Part shown: positions 1-8,415 of the stretch, in pieces
Numbering within the stretch: position 1 is the stretch's first letter
Layout of the letters: every line of letters starts with the position of its first letter
Origin: Thermohalobaculum sp039027855
GTDB taxonomy: Bacteria > Pseudomonadota > Alphaproteobacteria > Rhodobacterales > Rhodobacteraceae
Assembly (NCBI GenBank): GCA_039027855.1
Contig: JBCCJI010000003.1
Span: forward strand, 124,001 to 188,000
DNA length: 64,000 bases
Reading direction: 5' to 3'
Translations under genes and position numbers: made by a program
The notes under the pieces: generated by a model
What the model was told of the DNA's origin: nothing
The model's input: only the letters and a program-made list of their open reading frames with translations
Database searches by the model: none

Positions 1-123
1 GCGGCGCCTGCCGGCCGGGTGCCGGCCTCTCCGGCAACGTGACCGAAACCACCCCCGACCCACGCTGACCGACCACAATCGATAGCGACCGACAACAAGA
101 CCAAGAAGACGCCGGAGGAAGAC
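1..123. other. Upstream edge and leader of the oxalate operon
   Basis: A reading frame is open from position 3 to a TGA at 66-68 and could be the last 21 codons of a gene that starts before the window, but nothing in it is recognisable. A 6-bp GCCGGC/GCCGGC hairpin lies at 10-26. The sequence GGAGGAA at 114-120 is the ribosome binding site of the next gene. No promoter is clear. Confidence 0.3.
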
Positions 124-1890
124 ATGGCCCTCGCATCCGAGCACGATCACGGCGCGCCGGCGCCCCTTGAGCAGACCGACGGCTTTCATCTGCTGATCGA
201 CGCGCTGAAGCTGAACGGGATCGAGACGATCTACAACGTCCCGGGCATCCCGATCACCGATCTCGGCCGCTATGCCCAGGCGCAGGGCATGCGGGTGATC
301 TCGTTCCGCCATGAGCAACATGCGGGCTATGCCGCGTCCGTCGCGGGCTTCCTGACCAAAAAGCCGGGGGTCTGCATGACCGTCTCGGCGCCGGGCTTCA
401 TGAACGGCCTGACCGCGGTGGCGAACGCGACAACCAATTGCTGGCCGATGATCCTGATCTCGGGCTCGTCCGAGCGGGAGATCGTCGATCTGGCGCAGGG
501 CGACTATGAGGAGATGGACCAGCTCGCCATCGCGCGGCCGTTCTGCAAGGCCGCCTATCGCCTGAACTATGCCGAGGATATCGGCATCGCCGTCGCCCGC
601 GCCATCCGCAGCGCCGTCAGCGGCCGGCCGGGGGGGGTGTACCTCGACATCCCGGGCGCGATGCTCGGGCAGGTGATGGACGCGGCCGAGGGGCAGAAAT
701 CGCTGGTCAAGGTCATCGATCCCGCACCCCGCGCCCGCCCGAATGCCGAGGCCATCGCCCGCGCCATCGATGTGATGAAATCGGCCGAGCGCCCGCTGAT
801 CGTCATCGGCAAGGGCGCGGCCTATGACCAGTCGGACGAGGCGATCCGCGCCTTTGTCGAAAAATCGGGCTACCCCTTCCTGCCGATGTCGATGGCCAAG
901 GGCATCCTGCCCGACGTGCATCCGCAATGCGCCGCCGCCGCGCGCTCGCTGGTGCTGAAGGAAAGCGACGTCGTCATCATGATGGGCGCGCGCATCAACT
1001 GGCTGCTCTCCCACGGCAAGGGCAAGCAGTGGGGCGAGCCGGGCAGCAAGAAGTTCATCCAGATCGACATCGACCCCGAAGAGATGGACTCGAATGTCGA
1101 GATCGCCGCGCCCCTGGTCGGCGATGTCGGCTCCTGCGCCGAGGCGCTGCTGGAGGCGATGGACGGCGAGGGCATCGCGCCGCCGACCGCCTGGCTCGAC
1201 AAGGTCCACGCCAAGGCCGAGGCCAACATGCAGAAGATGGCCACGCGGCTGCAGAACAATAACCACCCGATGGACTACCACTCGGCGCTCGGCGTCATCA
1301 AACAGGCCATCAACGACCGGCCCGAGACGATCCTGGTGAACGAGGGCGCCAATACGCTCGACCTCGCGCGGTCTATCGTGAACATCCACAGGCCGCGCCA
1401 CCGCATCGACGTGGGCACCTGGGGGGTCATGGGCATCGGCATGGGCGCCGCCATCGCCGCCGCGGTCGAGACCGGCAAGCAGGTGCTGGCGGTCGAGGGC
1501 GACAGCGCCTTCGGCTTCTGCGGCATGGAGGTGGAGACGATCTGCCGCTACAGGCTGCCGGTCAGCATCGTGATCTTCAACAACAACGGCATCTATCGCG
1601 GCGACGGCACCAATTGGGGTGGCGGCGACGATCCTGCGACGACGGTGTTTGTCGAGGACAGCCGCTACGACCTCATGATGGAGGCGTTTGGGGGCACGGG
1701 CTACTGGGTGAAAACGCCCGACGAACTCCGCGCCGCGCTGGAGGAGAGCCTTGCCTCGGGCAAGCCCAGCCTTATCAACGCCGCCATCGACCCGGCCGCC
1801 GGCAAGGAAAGCGGCAATATCGGCAACCTCAACCCGCAGTCGGTGGTGGCCCAGCAGCTGTATCCGCAGGCCAAGACGATCAACGGCTGA
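124..1890 (+). CDS. oxc: Oxalyl-CoA decarboxylase (ThDP-dependent)
   Basis: Decarboxylates oxalyl-CoA to formyl-CoA and CO2 in the cytoplasm, using thiamine diphosphate and magnesium. The 588-residue protein has the usual length and three-domain layout of the acetolactate-synthase-like family: N-terminal pyrimidine-binding domain with the activating glutamate in FRHEQHAGYAAS (about residues 60-71), a central domain, and a C-terminal diphosphate domain with GDSAFGFCGMEVET followed by FNNNGIYRG (about residues 459-490). The GDSAFGFCGME form and the neighbouring formyl-CoA transferase identify it as Oxc rather than a generic acetolactate synthase. The ATG has a strong GGAGGAA site. frc starts 24 bp after the stop, so the two are probably co-transcribed. 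Confidence 0.95.
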   Translation: MALASEHDHGAPAPLEQTDGFHLLIDALKLNGIETIYNVPGIPITDLGRYAQAQGMRVISFRHEQHAGYAASVAGFLTKKPGVCMTVSAPGFMNGLTAVANATTNCWPMILISGSSEREIVDLAQGDYEEMDQLAIARPFCKAAYRLNYAEDIGIAVARAIRSAVSGRPGGVYLDIPGAMLGQVMDAAEGQKSLVKVIDPAPRARPNAEAIARAIDVMKSAERPLIVIGKGAAYDQSDEAIRAFVEKSGYPFLPMSMAKGILPDVHPQCAAAARSLVLKESDVVIMMGARINWLLSHGKGKQWGEPGSKKFIQIDIDPEEMDSNVEIAAPLVGDVGSCAEALLEAMDGEGIAPPTAWLDKVHAKAEANMQKMATRLQNNNHPMDYHSALGVIKQAINDRPETILVNEGANTLDLARSIVNIHRPRHRIDVGTWGVMGIGMGAAIAAAVETGKQVLAVEGDSAFGFCGMEVETICRYRLPVSIVIFNNNGIYRGDGTNWGGGDDPATTVFVEDSRYDLMMEAFGGTGYWVKTPDELRAALEESLASGKPSLINAAIDPAAGKESGNIGNLNPQSVVAQQLYPQAKTING

Positions 1891-1914
1891 CGCCGCGCAT
1901 AGGGGAACGGAACA

Positions 1915-3186
1915 ATGAAAGCACTCGAAGGCGTCAAGATCCTCGATTTCACCCATGTGCAGTCGGGCCCGACCTGCACACAGCTGCTCGCCTGGTTCGG
2001 CGCGGACGTGATCAAGGTGGAGCGGCCGGGCGTCGGCGATGCGACGCGCAAGCAGCTGGTCGACGTACCGGGGGCCGACAGCCTCTATTTCACGATGCTG
2101 AACCACAACAAGCGCTCGATCGAGCTGAACCCCAAGACCGAGAAGGGCAAGGAGGTTCTCACCAAGCTCGTCGAGGAATGCGACGTGCTGGTCGAGAACT
2201 TCGCGCCCGGTGCGCTGGATCGGATGGGGTTCTCGTGGGAGCGGATCCAGGAGATCAACCCGCGCATGATCATGGCCTCGGTCAAGGGGTTCGGGCCGGG
2301 CAAGTACGAGGACTGCAAGGTCTATGAGAACGTCGCGCAATGCGCCGGCGGCTCGGCCTCGACCACCGGTTTCCTCGACGGCCCGCCGCTGGTGACCGGC
2401 GCGCAGATCGGCGACAGCGGCACGGGTCTGCACCTCGCGCTCGGCATCGTCACGGCGCTTTTCCAACGTGAGAAATCGGGCCGCGGCCAGAAGGTGCTGG
2501 CGCCCATGCAGGACGGCGTCTTGAACCTCTGCCGCGTGAAGCTCCGCGACCAGCAGCGGCTGGAGAAAGGCCCGCTCAAGGAATACTCGCAATTCGGCGA
2601 GGGCGTGCCGTTCGGCGAGGCGACCCCGCGCGCGGGCAATGACTCGGGCGGCGGGCAGCCGGGCAAGATCCTGAAGTGCAAGGGCTGGGAGGACGATCCC
2701 AACGCCTACACCTATTTCATCATCCAGGCGGCCGTCTGGGAAAAGGTCTGCGACGTGATCGGCGAGCCCGGTTGGAAGACCGCACCCGGCTACGCCACCC
2801 CGCCCGAGCGGCTGGATAAGCTGACCGCGATCTTCGACCGGATCGAGGCCTGGACGATGACCAAGACCAAGTTCGAGGTCATGGAGATCTGCAACCCCCT
2901 CAACATCCCCGTGGGTCCCATCCTCAGCATGAAGGAAATCGCCGAGGACGAGGGCCTGCGCGCCACCGGCACCATCGTCGACGTGCCCCATCCCGAGCGT
3001 GGCAACTACCTCTCGGTCGGCTGCCCCATCAAGATGTCCGACAGCCCGGTGGAGGTCGTCCGCTCGCCGCTTCTCGGTGAGCACACGCACGAGATCCTGG
3101 CCGAGGTGCTGGGCTATTCGGGCGAGGAGATCAACGAGATCTCGGGCTCGGGCGCCATCGGCGATCTGCCCAAGGCGGCCGAGTGA
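1915..3186 (+). CDS. frc: Formyl-CoA:oxalate CoA-transferase
   Basis: Moves CoA from formyl-CoA to oxalate, giving formate and the oxalyl-CoA used by Oxc. The protein is a 423-residue class III (CaiB/BaiF) CoA-transferase. The catalytic aspartate is D167 in IGDSGTG, matching Asp169 of the Oxalobacter enzyme. The flexible glycine loop SGGGQP is present (about residues 243-248), and PMQDG followed by VKLRDQQRLE is typical of Frc as opposed to other class III transferases. It follows oxc directly. Oxc and Frc together make a catalytic cycle turning oxalate into formate and CO2. Confidence 0.95.
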   Translation: MKALEGVKILDFTHVQSGPTCTQLLAWFGADVIKVERPGVGDATRKQLVDVPGADSLYFTMLNHNKRSIELNPKTEKGKEVLTKLVEECDVLVENFAPGALDRMGFSWERIQEINPRMIMASVKGFGPGKYEDCKVYENVAQCAGGSASTTGFLDGPPLVTGAQIGDSGTGLHLALGIVTALFQREKSGRGQKVLAPMQDGVLNLCRVKLRDQQRLEKGPLKEYSQFGEGVPFGEATPRAGNDSGGGQPGKILKCKGWEDDPNAYTYFIIQAAVWEKVCDVIGEPGWKTAPGYATPPERLDKLTAIFDRIEAWTMTKTKFEVMEICNPLNIPVGPILSMKEIAEDEGLRATGTIVDVPHPERGNYLSVGCPIKMSDSPVEVVRSPLLGEHTHEILAEVLGYSGEEINEISGSGAIGDLPKAAE

Positions 3187-3298
3187 GGCCGAGGTAACGC
3201 ATCGCTATAGGTACAGTGTCACCGTGGCGCGTTCTGCCACTGGAAACGCAATTTTGGGGGATTGCCATGACACGGATCGACGACGGGCCAAGGCGGCC

Positions 3299-3502
3299 AT
3301 GAGCGAGGACGAGGAGATCGGCTGGATGACGATCATGGGCGTGCTGGGGGGCATGGGGATCATCGTGCTGGCGCTGTTCTACTTCCCCGAGCTTAGGCCC
3401 GACCAGGTCGTGCTCGATTGCGACCGCCGGGGCGGTGTCTGGTCGTCGGAGATGGGCGAATGCCGCCTCTCCGACAGCCCGCCCGCAGGCCTCGCAGCCT
3501 GA
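3299..3502 (+). CDS. Small single-span membrane protein, unknown function
   Basis: A 67-residue protein with an acidic N-terminus (MSEDEEIGWM), one membrane segment at about residues 9-30 and a C-terminal part with two cysteines (about residues 43 and 55, in LDCDRRGG and GECRL). No family is recognised. The start is supported by an 11-codon upstream frame (ATG at 3267, stop TGA at 3300-3302) whose stop overlaps this ATG as ATGA, suggesting translational coupling. The upstream ATG is preceded by TTTTGGGGGATTG. The gene sits inside the oxalate cluster between frc and the formyltransferase-like gene and is followed by a strong hairpin. Coding status is likely but not certain. Confidence 0.55.
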   Translation: MSEDEEIGWMTIMGVLGGMGIIVLALFYFPELRPDQVVLDCDRRGGVWSSEMGECRLSDSPPAGLAA

Positions 3503-3513
3503 CGATGCCGGTA

Positions 3514-3534
3514 GGGTGGGGTTCGACCCCACCC
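3514..3534 (+). terminator. GC-rich hairpin after the small membrane protein gene
   Basis: A perfect 8-bp stem, GGGTGGGG pairing with CCCCACCC around the loop TTCGA, begins 11 nt after the stop codon. There is no T-run after it, so it may be a partial terminator or mRNA-stabilising hairpin rather than a strong intrinsic terminator. The TTCGA loop resembles a tRNA T-arm, but no other tRNA part is present. Confidence 0.5.
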
Positions 3535-3626
3535 CGCCACACCACCACGACCGCGGGCCACCACCCCGCGCCACAACGACGACGAGAAGACGAGCGCCCG
3601 GAGAGGCGTGACGGGAGGAAGACCGA

Positions 3627-4544
3627 ATGCGACTGATCGTGAACGGGCAGCAGGCCTTCGGCCGCGCGGCGCTGGAAAAGATCCTCGAGGCCGGCACCGA
3701 TGAGGTCGTGGGCGTCTATACCGCGCCAGACAAGGAAGGCCGCCCCGTCGATCCGATCAAGGAACTGGCGCTCGAGCGTGGGCTCCCACTGTTCCAGCCG
3801 CCGAACTACAAGGACGCGGCGGTGCTCGACGAGATGCGCGGCCTGAACGCCGACCTGATGGTCATGGCCTATATGATCATCTTCGTGCCCGAGGCCGCGC
3901 GCTCGATCCCGACGCATGGCTCGATCTGCTTCCACCCCTCGCTCTTGCCGCTGCACCGGGGCCCCTCGGCCATCAACTGGGCGGTGATCGGCGGCGCCAC
4001 CAAGACCGGGCTCTGCTGGTTCTTCCCCGACGATGGCCTGGACGAGGGCGATATCCTGCTGATGCGCGAGGTCGAGATCGCGCCCGACGACACGCTCGGC
4101 GATGTCTACTTCAAGAAGATCTTCCCCCTCGGCGTCGACACCACGCTGGAGGCGATCGACCTCATCCGTTCGGGCAACCCGCCGCGCATGGCGCAGGATG
4201 AAAGCCGCGCGACCTATGAAAGCTGGTGCCGCAAGAAGGATGCCGGCATCGACTGGTCGCGGCCGGTCGGCGAGGTCTACAACCTGATCCGCGGCTGCAA
4301 CCCGCAGCCTGGCGCCTGGACTATGCTGGGCGAGCACGAGGTGCAGCTGTTCGATGCGCGCCGTGCCGATGCCTCGGGCGCACCGGGCGAGGTCGTTTCC
4401 GTATCCGATGACGGCGTTCTCGTGGCGGCGGAGGGCGGTGGGATCCTCTTGAAAAGGGTGCGTCCCGCGGGGCAAGGCAAGATCCCGGCCGCCGAATGGG
4501 CCGCCTCCGCCAATCTGACGCCGGGCGCCACGCTCGGCGGCTGA
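3627..4544 (+). CDS. Formyltransferase-family enzyme, similar to the hydrolase domain of 10-formyl-THF dehydrogenase
   Basis: The 305-residue protein has a formyl-transferase N-terminal domain (about 1-180) and a C-terminal domain (about 205-300). The signature HPSLLPLHRGPSAINWAV (about 103-120) and DDGLDEGDILL (about 135-145) place His103 and Asp139 at the catalytic positions. The asparagine found two residues before the histidine in methionyl-tRNA formyltransferase is replaced here by Cys101. The hydrolase domain of 10-formyl-THF dehydrogenase (ALDH1L) likewise lacks it, and the sequence between the motifs also resembles that domain more than Fmt. It probably moves or hydrolyses a formyl group on folate. 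Lying between frc and fhs, it could link formyl-CoA, formate and formyl-THF. The exact reaction is inferred. Confidence 0.75.
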   Translation: MRLIVNGQQAFGRAALEKILEAGTDEVVGVYTAPDKEGRPVDPIKELALERGLPLFQPPNYKDAAVLDEMRGLNADLMVMAYMIIFVPEAARSIPTHGSICFHPSLLPLHRGPSAINWAVIGGATKTGLCWFFPDDGLDEGDILLMREVEIAPDDTLGDVYFKKIFPLGVDTTLEAIDLIRSGNPPRMAQDESRATYESWCRKKDAGIDWSRPVGEVYNLIRGCNPQPGAWTMLGEHEVQLFDARRADASGAPGEVVSVSDDGVLVAAEGGGILLKRVRPAGQGKIPAAEWAASANLTPGATLGG

Positions 4545-4599
4545 TCCCCGCCATCACGACGCCGGTAGCACGCCGCGCGCCTGGGAGAACCCCGCCCCC

Positions 4600-6267
4600 A
4601 TGTCCGACATCGAGATCGCCCGCAACGCCCATAAGAAACCGATCCAGGAGATCGGCGCGAAACTCGGCATTCCGGCCGAGCATCTGCTGCCCTATGGCCA
4701 CGACAAGGCCAAGCTCTCCGCCGCCTTCATCGACACCCTCGCCGACCGGCCCGACGGCAAGCTGATCCTAGTCACCGCCGTCAATCCCACGCCCGCGGGC
4801 GAGGGCAAGACCACCACGACGGTCGGCCTCGGCGACGGGCTGAACCATATCGGCAAGAACGCCTGCATCTGCATCCGCGAGGCGAGCCTTGGCCCCAATT
4901 TCGGCATGAAGGGCGGGGCCGCCGGCGGTGGTTACGCGCAAGTCGTGCCGATGGAGGATATGAACCTCCATTTCACCGGCGATTTCCACGCGATCACCTC
5001 GGCGCACAACCTGCTCGCGGCGATGATCGACAACCACATCTACTGGGGCAACGCGCTGGATATCGACGTGCGCCGCGTCGCCTTCCGCCGCGTGCTGGAC
5101 ATGAACGACCGGGCGCTCCGCCAGATCACGGCGTCTCTGGGCGGTGTGGCCAATGGTTTCCCGCGCGAGGCTGGCTTCGACATCACCGTGGCCTCTGAGG
5201 TGATGGCGATCCTCTGCCTCGCCAAGGACCTGAAGGACCTGGAAGATCGCCTCAGCCGTATCGTGGTCGCCTACCGGCGCGACCGCTCGCCCGTCACCTG
5301 TGCCGAGATCGGCGCAGCCGGCGCGATGACCGTGCTGCTGAAGGACGCAATGCAGCCCAATCTCGTGCAGACGCTGGAGAACAACCCGGCCTTTGTGCAT
5401 GGCGGGCCCTTCGCCAATATCGCCCATGGCTGCAACTCGGTGATCGCCACGAAGACGGCGCTCAAGCTCGCCGATTACGTGGTGACCGAGGCCGGTTTCG
5501 GTGCCGATCTCGGCGCGGAGAAGTTCTACGACATAAAGTGCCGGATGGCCGGGCTGAAGCCCGCGGCGACGGTGATCGTCGCCACCTGCCGCGCCCTCAA
5601 GATGGGCGGGGGCGTCGCCAAGGCCGATCTTGGGCTGGAGAACGTCGCCGCGATCACCGAAGGCTGTGCCAACTTGGGACGCCACATCGAGAATATGGCC
5701 AAGTTCGGTGTGCCCATCGTCGTCGGCATCAATCACTTTTACACCGACACTGAAGCCGAGGTGCAGGCGATCAAGGACTACTGCGCCGAGCGTGGTGTCA
5801 CGGCGGTGCTGAACCGCCACTGGGCCGAGGGCGGCAAGGGCATCGCCGAGACCGCGCGCAAGATCGTGGAGATCTGCGAGGGCGGCACCGCCGATCTCAG
5901 CCTGATCTACCCGAACGAGATGAGCCTGTTCGAGAAGATTGAGACCGTCTGCCGCGAGATCTACCGCGCCGACAACGTGATCGCCGACAAGAAAATCCGC
6001 GACCAGCTCAAGGCTTGGGAAGAGGCCGGCTATGGCCATTTCCCGGTCTGCATGGCGAAAACGCAGTACTCCTTCACCACCGATCCGGCCCGTCGCGGCG
6101 CGCCGACCGGCTTTGACATCCCCGTGCGCGAGGTTCGTCTCTCGGCCGGCGCGGGCTTTATCGTGGTGGTGTGCGGAGAGATCATGACCATGCCCGGGCT
6201 GCCGCGACAGCCGGCGGCCGAGACGATCAGGCTGGACGAAAACGGCGACGTGCAGGGCCTGTTCTGA
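4600..6267 (+). CDS. fhs: Formate-tetrahydrofolate ligase
   Basis: Makes 10-formyl-THF from formate, ATP and THF. The length, 555 residues, is normal for the family. The P-loop TPAGEGKTTTTVGLGDGL (about residues 66-83) and the downstream LGPNFGMKGGAAGGGYAQV motif are diagnostic. Its place after oxc, frc and the formyltransferase-like gene implies that formate released by Frc is captured for one-carbon metabolism. It starts 55 bp after the preceding stop and is probably in the same transcript. Confidence 0.96.
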   Translation: MSDIEIARNAHKKPIQEIGAKLGIPAEHLLPYGHDKAKLSAAFIDTLADRPDGKLILVTAVNPTPAGEGKTTTTVGLGDGLNHIGKNACICIREASLGPNFGMKGGAAGGGYAQVVPMEDMNLHFTGDFHAITSAHNLLAAMIDNHIYWGNALDIDVRRVAFRRVLDMNDRALRQITASLGGVANGFPREAGFDITVASEVMAILCLAKDLKDLEDRLSRIVVAYRRDRSPVTCAEIGAAGAMTVLLKDAMQPNLVQTLENNPAFVHGGPFANIAHGCNSVIATKTALKLADYVVTEAGFGADLGAEKFYDIKCRMAGLKPAATVIVATCRALKMGGGVAKADLGLENVAAITEGCANLGRHIENMAKFGVPIVVGINHFYTDTEAEVQAIKDYCAERGVTAVLNRHWAEGGKGIAETARKIVEICEGGTADLSLIYPNEMSLFEKIETVCREIYRADNVIADKKIRDQLKAWEEAGYGHFPVCMAKTQYSFTTDPARRGAPTGFDIPVREVRLSAGAGFIVVVCGEIMTMPGLPRQPAAETIRLDENGDVQGLF

Positions 6268-6531
6268 GTGATGGAAATGGTTGGGTATTCCGCGGAAGAA
6301 ACGGGGCCCAACCTGCTGGAATGAGGAAAAATTATTGCGTTCCCTCAAGGGTAGACTAACGTCTCATGATCGGCGGTTTTATGGCCGTCGGCGCGAGGGA
6401 CGCACACCACCGGAGACAAGACGACCAACGTCGGTGGCCATCCTCGTTCCCCCGCGTTGGCGCCCCGCTCGGGCGCCGGCGCAGCCCGAGCCGGCCCATG
6501 GCCGCAACATAAACAGGGAGAAGACACAAAG

Positions 6532-7521
6532 ATGTCTATTGCGAAGAAGCTTACCATCGGCCTGGCTGCGGCTGGAATGATGGCATCCACCTCCACGGTC
6601 GCCCGGGCCGATTGGGCGCCGCGCAAGCCGGTCGAACTGATCATCATGGCTGGCAAGGGCGGCGGTGCCGACCAGATCGCTCGTCTGTTGCAGGGCCTGA
6701 TCGACCAGAAGGGCCTGTCGCCCCGGCCGTTCATCCCGATCAACAAGCCCGGCGGTTCGGGCGCCGAGGCGCTGACCTACCTGAAGGACAAGGCCGGCGA
6801 CGACCATGTCGTGATGGTCACGCTCAACAGCTACTACACGACGCCGGTCATCCAGTCGGATCTCGGCATCGACATCAGCGAGTTCACGCCGATCGGCCTG
6901 ATGGCGCTCGATACCTTCCTGCTCTGGGTCCAGACCGATAAGGGCATCAGCGATCTCGCCAGCTACGTCGACGCCGTGAAGGCCGCCGGCGGTGAGTGGA
7001 AGGTCGGCGGCACCGGCTCGGGCCAGGAGGATTCGATCCTCACCGCGATGATGGAGGCCGAGTTCGACTACGAGGTCACCTACATCCCGTTCCCGGGCGG
7101 CGGCACCGTGGCGACCAACCTGGTCGGCGGCTTCATCGACTCGACCGTGAACAACCCGGCCGAGCAGTCGGAGTTCGCGCGCGCCGGCCGTTCGGTGCCG
7201 CTCGTGCAGTTCACGGCCGAGCGCATGGCCGCCTATCCGGACGTGCCCACGGCGATCGAGCTCGGGCACGACATGGAGTACTACATGCAGCGCTCCATCA
7301 ACGGCCCCCCGGGCATGAGCGCTGAGGCGGCCGAGTGGTATGCCGGCGTGTTCGAGACGCTGTTCAAGTCGGACGAGTGGCAGAAGTTCTGCAACGACGA
7401 GGGCCTGTTTTGCGAGGAGTGGACCACGGGCGATGACCTCGCCGCCTTCCACGACGCGCAGCTCGAGCGCCACAAGAACCTCATCGAGTCAGTCGGCGCT
7501 GCGGCGATCACCGGCGAGTGA
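6532..7521 (+). CDS. tctC: TctC-family periplasmic solute-binding protein
   Basis: Periplasmic receptor of a tripartite tricarboxylate transporter, which feeds carboxylic acids to TctA/TctB. The chosen ATG has an upstream GGGAG and gives a 329-residue precursor with a signal peptide MSIAKKLTIGLAAAGMMA... cleaved near ARA/DW (about residue 24). The mature part shows the Bug-family pattern: PVELIIMAGKGGGAD, the INKPGGSGAEA loop and the GTGSGQED loop. The ligand cannot be read from the sequence. Oxalate or another small carboxylate is suggested by the preceding genes. An 11-bp hairpin follows the gene, as is common when the binding protein must be made in excess of the membrane subunits. Confidence 0.9.
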   Translation: MSIAKKLTIGLAAAGMMASTSTVARADWAPRKPVELIIMAGKGGGADQIARLLQGLIDQKGLSPRPFIPINKPGGSGAEALTYLKDKAGDDHVVMVTLNSYYTTPVIQSDLGIDISEFTPIGLMALDTFLLWVQTDKGISDLASYVDAVKAAGGEWKVGGTGSGQEDSILTAMMEAEFDYEVTYIPFPGGGTVATNLVGGFIDSTVNNPAEQSEFARAGRSVPLVQFTAERMAAYPDVPTAIELGHDMEYYMQRSINGPPGMSAEAAEWYAGVFETLFKSDEWQKFCNDEGLFCEEWTTGDDLAAFHDAQLERHKNLIESVGAAAITGE

Positions 7522-7528
7522 TGATACC

Positions 7529-7556
7529 GGCGGCGCGCCGCGGATGGCGCGCCGCC
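7529..7556 (+). promoter_or_regulatory. tctC-tctB intergenic stem-loop
   Basis: Perfect 11-bp inverted repeat, GGCGGCGCGCC at 7529-7539 and GGCGCGCCGCC at 7546-7556 with a 6-nt loop, starting 7 nt after the tctC stop. There is no T-run. The likely role is to protect tctC mRNA from 3' decay or to attenuate transcription into tctBA. Confidence 0.6.
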
Positions 7557-7667
7557 TCCCCTGACCCCTGACCTCTGCGACCACGCGGTCGCCGATCCTT
7601 CCCGCGCGCGCCGTCGCGCGCGAACGGGTGACCTGTGACCAGAAGCTGTCACCAGAAGGAGGCCACC

Positions 7668-8378
7668 ATGAGCACACGGATTGCCGAAGGCCTGATGGCG
7701 TTCTTTCTCGTCCTGCTCTCCGCCACCGTCATGTGGAAGAGCTCGGAGCTGAACATCGGCTGGGTCGAGGGGCGCGGACCGGGATCGGGTGTCTGGCCGT
7801 TCTGGTTGGCCGCGCTCATGGGGCTCGCCTCGCTAGTGGCGCTGGTGCGGTTTTTCCTGCAGATGACGCCCGAAAGCCGGAACCTCACCGATTACATCGA
7901 CCGCGATACCGTCGCGCTGGTGATGATCACCGCCTTCGGGCTTCTGGCGCTCATCATCTCGATCCACGTCGTCGGCGTGTACTTCTCCTTCATGATCTTC
8001 CTGCTGCTCTACCTCAAGCTGATCGGGCAGCACAGCTGGACCGAGACCATGACCACCGTGCTGGCCGTGCCGGTGATCATCTACCTTCTGTTCGAGGTCG
8101 CGCTCACGACGTATCTGCCAAAGGGCTGGCCGTTCTTCGAAGAGCTGTTCCTCGCCGTCGACAACGTCCGCTACGACATCCAGTACAGCGCCAATTCCGG
8201 CCTGATCTCAGGCCTGCTCGCGCTCAACACGCTGGGCGCCATCGGCGTGGGCCTCTGGGCGCGGCGCCTGGGCATCAACCCGCTGCTCGCCGCCCTCGGC
8301 TCCATCGTCGTCACTCCGATCCTGGGCGGCGTCGGCGTGTTCCTGATGGGCAAGAAACGCGCCGAGAAGGCCGCCTAA
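7668..8378 (+). CDS. tctB: TctB-family small membrane subunit of tripartite carboxylate transporter
   Basis: Protein of 236 residues with an N-terminal hydrophobic segment, a GPGSGVWPFW motif, and several further membrane spans (about 45-65, 85-105, 108-130, 180-200). The start was set at the ATG at 7668 because GAAGGAGG lies just before it. The upstream in-frame GTG at 7635 would put that site inside the gene. It is somewhat longer than typical TctB (about 150-170 residues), with an extra loop and C-terminal membrane segments. It pairs with TctA to form the permease. Confidence 0.85.
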   Translation: MSTRIAEGLMAFFLVLLSATVMWKSSELNIGWVEGRGPGSGVWPFWLAALMGLASLVALVRFFLQMTPESRNLTDYIDRDTVALVMITAFGLLALIISIHVVGVYFSFMIFLLLYLKLIGQHSWTETMTTVLAVPVIIYLLFEVALTTYLPKGWPFFEELFLAVDNVRYDIQYSANSGLISGLLALNTLGAIGVGLWARRLGINPLLAALGSIVVTPILGGVGVFLMGKKRAEKAA

Positions 8379-8415
8379 ACCACGGGCCGAGAGAGAAGAG
8401 CAGGAGACAAGACCC

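Noticed and set aside
3508..3540. Possible tRNA fragment because of a GGTTCGA-like T-arm
   Set aside because: Only a simple 8-bp hairpin with a 5-nt loop is present. No acceptor stem, D-arm or anticodon arm can be drawn around it.
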